This document shows, piece by piece, positions 57,754 to 64,000 of a stretch of 64,000 bases of DNA. The notes under the pieces are model-generated. The model had not been told where the DNA came from. It saw nothing but the letters and a program-made list of their open reading frames with translations, and searched no databases. Within the stretch, counting starts at the first letter, position 1, and the number at the start of each line of letters is the position of its first letter. Both the position numbers and the translations under genes were made by a program. The stretch covers positions 68,003,652 to 68,067,651 of the forward strand of contig OX465583.1 in assembly GCA_950022655.1 (NCBI GenBank). Reading direction: 5' to 3'. The DNA is from Alentia gelatinosa (taxonomy: Eukaryota; Annelida; Polychaeta; Phyllodocida; Polynoidae).

Positions 57754-57894
57754 TGCATTTATCATTCCTTGTTTGACGCTGGTTCGGAGCCTCTCCGCCT
57801 AGGAGGTGGGGGGAGACATGTTAAAGTCTGACCTCACCATCTTCAGCTTATCAATCCTTATCTGACGCCCTATATATCCACAGGCACCCTGTGT

Positions 57895-58075
57895 AAGTGA
57901 ATCCCCACCCTGGAGGAGGGGGGACTTCCTCTATCGGGGAGAGAGGGGGCTGGGAGGGCGGGGTGGGGGTGGGGGAGAGGCTGGGAGATGGGGTGGGGGA
58001 GGAGAGGAGGGGTGGGAGGGTTGGGTGGGTGGTTAGGTAGAGTGTATGTGTAGGGTAGTTGGTGGGTGGGTAGGT
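57895..58075 (+). repeat. G-rich tract downstream of CTC1
   Basis: GGGGCTGGGAGGGCGGGGTG, GGGGTGGGGGAGAGGCTGGG and GGTGGGTGGTTAGG: many closely spaced G runs able to form G-quadruplexes on the + strand, starting about 140 bp after the stop codon. Confidence 0.85.
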
Positions 58076-58455
58076 GGATATAGACAATAATCGATGGTTT
58101 TGTGGACAGGCGGCCGTAAACCACGAGAGGTTGACGCGTAGTAATACACGAGCGCTAGCGGTTTACAGAGCTGCCTGTCCATAAAACCATCATTTGTTGC
58201 ATTTATTATCCATCTTTTCGAATGAATTAAACCAGTAATTGCCATGTTAACGGGTATAACACTAGGAACTATTTCCTTGCTCTATAGCAAAAGGAACTAT
58301 TTTCCCCGTATACCATGGTTTTGAGGCCGTATACCACAGGTTTGAATCTGTGTACCACAGTTATGGTATCTGACAGGTTTTATACAATGGGTAGTGGTTT
58401 ACTGGGTCCCCATACGTTTTCAACGGGGACTTTGTATACGATGGATAATAAGGGT
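58076..58455. mobile_element. TTATCCATC-type hairpin element
   Basis: GACAGGCGGCCGTAAACCAC...GCGGTTTACAGAGCTGCCTG palindrome, TTTATTATCCATC, CCGTATACCATGGTTTTGAG, ending GTATACGATGGATAATAA. Confidence 0.75.
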
Positions 58456-59045
58456 AGGTAGTATGGGCGGGTAAGTGGATGGGCGGGTGGTGTGGATGGA
58501 TGGGTAGTATGGGTAGGTTAGTGGGTAGTGTAGGTAGGGTGGGCAGGTTGTGTTGGTAGTAAGTGTGGGTAGGTTAATGGGTGGGTTGGTAGGTTGGTGG
58601 GTAGGTAGGGTAAGGTAGGGTGAGGTAGGTGGGTGGTGTACCCCAGTTAGGGTAACAAGGAGCTGGGAGGAGGTGTAGGACTTCCTGCCGGGGTGTGAGG
58701 AGGGAGGGCGGGGAGAGGAGGGAGGGCGGGGAGAGGAGGGCAGTAAGGGGCGAGTGGATATGTTGCTGGTCTCTGGGAACGGTCTTTAAAAAGAAGAAAG
58801 GTAAAAAGGGTGCTTTAATAATGGGCGACTGGGTAGAATAAATGAGCTGACGAAGAGGGTGAACGGGGGCCATAAATGCTCTCTCAAATATTGGGCTGCT
58901 ACAAAAGTGGGTTAAACCGGAGATGAACGGTGGACAGGGCACTAGAAAAGAGCGCATCAGGACGAGGGACTTTAAGATAAGATGGAGATGGCTGGAGAGG
59001 AGACTGAGGAGGGGAGGATGAGAGGGGAGGGGAGGGGGGGGGGCG
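58456..59045 (+). repeat. GGGT-rich and polypurine low-complexity DNA
   Basis: GGGTAGGTTAGTGGGTAGTG-type repeats to about 58640, two copies of GGGAGGGCGGGGAGAGGA near 58700-58740, and a polypurine run at 58976-59043. Minus-strand open frames here are Pro/Leu/Ser-rich composition artefacts. Confidence 0.8.
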
Positions 59046-59199
59046 TGTGACCCTATCATTTTGCCCCTCTTAGCTAGAGACGTCACAAATAGGGTGCAAA
59101 TGGGAATATGTGTACTGTGAGGGGTTTTAAGATTTTGGGCGATAAACACTGGTTTTTTTTCGACCGGGGTGAAGTAAAAAAAACACCTCACCTCAGTAA

Positions 59200-59334
59200 A
59201 TGTGTAGAGGTGAGATTCTACCTAAATTCATCTCATATATTCGGTCAAACCCAAAGTAAGTCTAATAGAACATATTGGACGTTAAACTACCCAAACAAAC
59301 AAACAAACAAACAAACAAACAAACAAACAAAGCG
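59200..59334 (+). mobile_element. 5'-truncated SINE with long AAAC tail
   Basis: GTAAATGTGTAGAGGTGAGA, TCTAATAGAACATATTGGAC, GTTAAACTACC and about ten AAAC repeats. Confidence 0.85.
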
Positions 59335-59639
59335 GTGTCAGTGAAATGAATAGCCATGAATGTGTGGTTGTTGGAAGGATCAGGGAAGGAAAAGGGATGG
59401 AGAAGATTTAAACAAAAGGATTCCTAATTATTCAACACAGTACCAATAACTAGAATTGCTTTTACTGCTTGTATTAAGAGAAAACGTGGTTACTGAGCCC
59501 TTAGTGAATGGCGGTTCGAGGTATTTTGTCGCATTATATATGTCCCGTTGCTGTTGGAGGAGGGACATATTTTATGGGACAAAAAAGCTGAGAATGGTAT
59601 CCCTACAAACTCAGTCACAATATTTTCGTATTATCATAT

Positions 59640-59912
59640 CGGTCAAAGTCGTCGTTCTTCACGAGTTTGATGCGGAGTAATATGAACAAGGTGACAGCCG
59701 AGTGAAAATCACATAACACTCAAACGAGCTGGAAAATGACTCCTTTGACCACAACGAGTTGCTTTCTGTATTTAATTCACCTGTACACACTAAAAGAATG
59801 GACAACACAATATATAGACCATGGAGAACGGTCTGCAATACTTGTAGGGGCATGGAGAACGATTTCCCAATGTTAAGCCTATGGACATTTTTTCCAGGGG
59901 TGAGATAAATTA
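59640..59912 (-). mobile_element. Two-hairpin MITE, family A (minus)
   Basis: GTCGTTCTTCACGAGTTTGA, GACCACAACGAGTTGCTTTC, GTAGGGGCATGGAGAACGAT, CAATGTTAAGCCTATGGAC and CCAGGGGTGAGATAAAT. Confidence 0.8.
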
Positions 59913-60182
59913 TGAGATGTCAGTTTTCCATTTTTCCGTGGAAATACACTTTTTCATATTCAGTATATGTAATTGCTGATCCTTGTGTCAAACAAAGATA
60001 ATACTGATTTAGCCTCATTTACGCCAATGAAACTGTGGTTTAGACCTCCACACAGACTCTCAGCTCCATGCCTTGGCCAACAAGGACAAATTATCAAGGT
60101 TTTCCCAGTCTCTCTGAGGAAGAAAAATCCACATGAAAAATGTTTCCACTTTTTTCCCTGACCCCATCTGACATCCCTGGAT
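59913..60182 (+). mobile_element. TGTCAGTT family MITE, fullest copy
   Basis: GAGATGTCAGTTTTCCATTT at the left and CCCATCTGACATCCCTGG at the right; about 265 bp. Interior: TAGCCTCATTTACGCCAATG, CCAGTCTCTCTGAGGAAGAA. No coding capacity. Confidence 0.8.
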
Positions 60183-60513
60183 AGTATCTGATCTTATATC
60201 TAGTTGGTCTTCTATCCGTGCTGGTATTCTGAGGTTGCGGGCGCTTGGTACTGCGATACCCTGCAGTAGTGCATGCTACATTCCCTCTACAGTAAGACAA
60301 CCTCCCTGCGGAGACCGAGGTGGGTGTCGTCCCCTCTGTGAGCTGCTCATCAACACCAAATCCCCGTCCCTCAGCGGGGATTGACTCAGACTAACTCAGA
60401 GCAGCTCAGAGCAGCTCACAGGGGCCAGTCCTTGTGTTGTATTGGTCAACTGGCAACAGACATAGCCTCAACACCACATTATGACTACTTGTACTGTCTG
60501 CCTGTATTAGAGT

Positions 60514-60775
60514 TTATCCTACCCCTCACATAAATCTCCATAGACTCAACATGGTTGGCCTGTATGTCACGGTTATGCCATAAAATATTTTATATGCCAC
60601 TGGTGACATATGGAGTTAAAAACTTGTGACAGGGTAGGATAAAATCAAAACATCACTCAATTTCATATAATTGTTTACATGCCATTTGTTGTCTTCCGCT
60701 ACAGATATCACTCAGCTCCGCTTCGTGATATCATTCCGCGAAGACAACTCATGCCATATAAACAATCATTTGAAA
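60514..60775 (+). mobile_element. Two-hairpin MITE, family B-like
   Basis: TTATCCTACCCCTCACATAA, CTCCATAGACTCAACATGG, GACAGGGTAGGATAAAATC, then a palindrome with AATTGTTTACATGCCATTTG...CATGCCATATAAACAATCAT around CAGCTCCGCTTCGTGATATC. Confidence 0.75.
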
Positions 60776-61165
60776 CCATCATTCGTTGTATTTTATATCC
60801 ATCTTTTCAAAAACTGTAAACCCATCAATTGCTATATTAAAGGGTATAAAAATAGGGACTATTTCTTGCTCTTTAGCAAAAAGGGACTACTTTACCTTAT
60901 CATCCATCGTATACGGGAAAAATAGTCCTTTTTGCTATAGAGCAAACAAATAGTTCCTATTGTTATACCCGTTAATATGGTAATAACTGGGTTTACTAAT
61001 ATTATTCGAAAAGATGGATAATAAATGCAACAATGTGTACCATGGCTTTGAGGCCGTATGACACAGATTTGAATCCGTATACCACAGTTATGGTATCTGG
61101 CAGGTTTTATACAATGGGTCCCCATACATTTTCAATGGGGTCTTTGTATACGATGGAAAATAAAG
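60776..61165. mobile_element. TTATCCATC-type foldback element
   Basis: GCTATATTAAAGGGTATAAA...TCTTTAGCAAAAAGGGACTA is mirrored by TAGTCCTTTTTGCTATAGAG...ACCCGTTAATATGGTAATAA, making a long hairpin centred near 60900. Confidence 0.7.
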
Positions 61166-61372
61166 GAAATACCACAATGAGACGGAGGCAATAGACACTG
61201 ACGGCTTGTGTTGGTAATGAGTCACAGACCACAGTCTATTCACTAGACTTGACACCAGACCTCCTCGTAATCTCCTGTAGTTAATATTTAACACCCGCTC
61301 CTCCAGGCTCCTCTGTATACACCACACAGAGGGAGCGGCTCAGTGCATCTCCACCCTGTCGAGTCTGTTCAT

Positions 61373-61692
61373 GGCGCACCCCTCTCATAAGATCTCACAC
61401 TCTCTAAGTGGAATTCTGTACAAGGTTCTCACTACGCTTTATGGGAGAAGAATTCTTAACGAACTAGGTTTAGAGCCTTGGGAATCCACTGGCACATAGT
61501 ATTCCCACTAGGTGACATCATTGAGATTATAGGAATCTTTGGGTTGCATTGATGTACGTCTTTAGCACAGGAGGAAGGCCAGTGGATTCTCAAGGCTCTA
61601 AGCCTAGTTCGTTAAGAATTATTCTCCTATAGAGCATAGTGAGAGTACAGAATACCACTTAGAGAGTGTGATATCTTATGAGAGGGGTGCCT
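61373..61692. mobile_element. MITE with about 115-bp terminal inverted repeats
   Basis: GCACCCCTCTCATAAGATCT...AATTCTTAACGAACTAGG...CCAAT-free centre...CCTAGTTCGTTAAGAATT...CTTATGAGAGGGGTGC. The same element is half present at 55905-56090. Confidence 0.85.
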
Positions 61693-61744
61693 CCTCATGT
61701 TCGCTTTGTCTCCACATGGTGCTTGCATGCAAGCATTTAACTAA

Positions 61745-62127
61745 AAGGACTGGGGTGGGGAGTTAACTCAGTGGTAAAGAGCACTGGAGTCGTAATCCCA
61801 AGCTGCACTGCCACCACTTTTCTCCTTCACCTCCAGCAATGGTAAATTTACTGCTATATCGAAGATCAGCCCTTCACATACCATGTCTATGTAGTGTGGT
61901 GTACAGCCACTTTTCTCTTTCATCCCCAGCAGTGGCAGATTTACTGCTATATTGAAGGCCAATCCTTCTCATACCCTGTCTATGTTGTGTTGGAAGTAAA
62001 AGAACTCGCTACTCGGTAAATGTGTAAGGGTGAGATTTCTTCCTAAAATCATCTCATAGATTTTGTCAAACCCAAAGTAAGTCTTTTAGAGCATATTGGA
62101 CGTTAAAGTACCCGAACAAACAAACAA
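61745..62127 (+). mobile_element. SINE, near full length, with internal duplication
   Basis: The head GGGGAGTTAACTCAGTGGTA has an A box but a damaged B box. A segment of about 110 bp (CACTTTTCTC..TTCA..CCAGCA..TGGTAAATTTACTGCTATAT) is present twice. It ends CATATTGGACGTTAAAGTAC and CGAACAAACAAACAAAC, directly against the 71-bp array. Confidence 0.85.
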
Positions 62128-63665
62128 ACTCCAGTCAGCAGCCGCCCGGCCACATGTCACCAATACATTCCTCCAGATACCCGTCCTCCCGACTCACCTG
62201 CCCAGTCAGCAGCCACCCGGCCACATGTCACCACTACATTCCTCCAGATACCCGTCCTCCCCACTCACCTGCCCAGTCCGCAGCCACCCGGCCACATGTC
62301 ACCACTACATTCCTCCAGATACCCGTCCTCCCCACTCACCTGCCCAGTCCGCAGCCACCCGGCCACATGTCACCAGTACATTCCTCCAGATACCCGTCCT
62401 CCCCACTCACCTGCCCAGTCAGCAGCCACCCGGCCACATGTCACCAATACATTCCTCCAGATATCCGTCCTCCCCACTCACCTGCCCAGTCAGCAGCCAC
62501 CCGGCCACATGTCACCAATACATTCCTCCAGATACCCGTCCTCCCCACTCACCTGCCCAGTCAGCAGGCACCCGGCCACATGTCACCAATACATTCCTCC
62601 AGATACCCGTCCTCCCCACTCACCTGCCCAGTCCGCAGCCACCCGGCCACATGTCACCAATACATTCCTCCAGATACCCGTCCTCCCCACTCACCTGCCC
62701 AGTCAGCAGCCACCCGGCCACATGTCACCAATATATTCCTCCAGATACCCGTCCTCCCCACTCACCTGCCCAGTCAGCAGCCACCCGGCCACATGTCACC
62801 AGTACATTCCTCCAGATACCCGTCCTCCCCACTCACCTGCCCAGTCAGCAGCCACCCGGCCACATGTCACCAATACATTCCTCCAGATACCCGTCCTCCC
62901 CACTCACCTGCCCAGTCAGCAGGCACCCGGCCACATGTCACCAATACATTCCTCCAGATACCCGTCCTCCCCACTCACCTGCCCAGTCCGCAGCCACCCG
63001 GCCACATGTCACCAATACATTCCTCCAGATACCCGTCCTCCCCACTCACCTGCCCAGTCAGCAGCCACCCGGCCACATGTCACCAATACATTCCTCCAGA
63101 TACCCGTCTTCCCCACTCACCTGCCCAGTCAGCAGCCACCCGGCCACATGTCACCAATACATTCCTCCAGATACCCGTCCTCCCCACTCACCTGCCCAGT
63201 CAGCAGCCACCCAGCCACATGTCACCAATATATTCCTCCAGATACCCGTCCTCCCCACTCACCTGCCCAGTCAGCAGCCACCCGGCCACATGTCACCAAT
63301 ACATTCCTCCAGATACCCGTCCTCCCCACTCACCTGCCCAGTCAGCAGCCACCCGGCCACATGTCACCAATACATTCCTCCAGATACCCGTCCTCCCCAC
63401 TCACCTGCCCAGTCAGCAGCCACCCGGCCACATGTCACCAATATATTCCTCCAGATACCCGTCCTCCCCACTCACCTGCCCAGTCAGCAGCCACCCGGCC
63501 ACATGTCACCAATACATTCCTCCAGATACCCGTCCTCCCCACTCACCTGCCCAGTCAGCAGCCACCCGGCCACATGTCACCAATACATTCCTCCAGATAC
63601 CCGTCCTCCCCACTCACCTGCCCAGTCAGCAGCCACCCGGCCACATGTCACCAATACATTCCTCC
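62128..63665. repeat. 71-bp minisatellite (about 21.7 copies)
   Basis: Unit: CCAGTCAGCAGCCACCCGGC, CACATGTCACCAATACATTC, CTCCAGATACCCGTCCTCCC, CACTCACCTGC. A 71-bp period keeps all three forward frames open, so the 470- to 560-codon frames here are one repeat read in three phases, not genes. Copies are highly uniform; variants (GTCCGCAGCC, CAGCAGGCACC) recur at intervals of multiples of 71 bp. Confidence 0.97.
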
Positions 63666-64000
63666 AGCTCCCACTCCCATTCAAATTCGCATCTCCCACT
63701 ATTAAAACGGGCAATATTATTGTACTGTTTTCGCATCTGTCTTGTTTTGCGGGGGGAGGCGGTGGGCGATGAAAAGCAAGCAGCGCTCCATTATTAGGGA
63801 CGTCTCAACTGGCGCCTAATGGGTTTCCGCACGGGGGACGGGCGGCATAAATCAGCGCCAACTCTGACCCATTACGGGCGGCGCGTTTTACCGACCACTC
63901 AGCGGCACTGGTGGCGACACGAGCGGCGAGGCCCCGCACCACGCCTGCCCGGATACATAAGTGATGAGGAGAATTAGCACTGCCCGACAACAACCACCGC
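63666..64000. other. GC-rich non-repetitive end of the window
   Basis: GGGGGAGGCGGTGGGCGATG, GGGGGACGGGCGGCATAAAT and GGCGACACGAGCGGCGAGGC. No open frame with support. It may be a CpG-rich regulatory region of a neighbour beyond the window. Confidence 0.3.

Noticed and set aside
58574..59191. Minus-strand 205-codon Pro/Ser/Leu-rich frame
   Set aside because: Composition artefact of G-rich low-complexity DNA on the plus strand.
62096..63797. Three forward open frames of about 470-560 codons
   Set aside because: All are the same 71-bp minisatellite in three phases; the beginning is a SINE tail and there is no gene context.

Overview
The window is animal genomic DNA. Exons are short and GC-richer, introns are long and AT-rich with GT-AG splice sites, and most of the remainder is interspersed and tandem repeat. 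tRNA-derived SINEs with AAAC tails, a Penelope-like retroelement (PLE) fragment and many hairpin-type MITEs point to a marine invertebrate, most likely a lophotrochozoan such as a mollusc. The species cannot be fixed from the sequence.

One gene dominates. Twenty-two coding exons on the + strand, from 9675 to 57753, join in consistent phase at every junction to 3780 nt, or 1259 codons plus a stop. The predicted protein matches CTC1, the large OB-fold subunit of the CST (CTC1-STN1-TEN1) telomere and replication complex, in segment order, motif content and total length (vertebrate CTC1 is about 1.2 thousand residues). Exon 1 is the least certain. The other exons support each other by phase and family resemblance. 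No other cellular gene is supported.

Layout: 1-9674 is intergenic or promoter-side DNA with foldback elements, AT microsatellites and a 200-bp dimeric tandem array; an E2F-type site lies about 320 bp before the proposed start codon. The introns carry a series of minisatellites: 42 bp in intron 9 (about 4.7 kb), 123 bp in intron 17, two 34-bp arrays in intron 18, and 29 bp and 54 bp in intron 20. A 71-bp array follows the gene at 62.1-63.7 kb. A 5'-truncated PLE encoding a GIY-YIG domain sits in intron 10, with a 13-bp target duplication inside an older MITE. Region 57754-64000 is intergenic: G-rich low-complexity DNA, MITEs, SINEs and the 71-bp array.

Three observations stand out. (1) The intron 17 array repeats the 3' splice site and first bases of exon 18, each copy followed by a donor-like sequence, giving a row of potential in-frame 24-nt microexons. 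(2) A superfamily of two-hairpin mobile elements keeps a GGCTTCGCCTCG-type loop and TTATCYYACCCC ends while its palindromic arms differ between copies. (3) Several minisatellites appear to have grown from, or next to, transposon ends (SINE tails, a piggyBac-like terminus).
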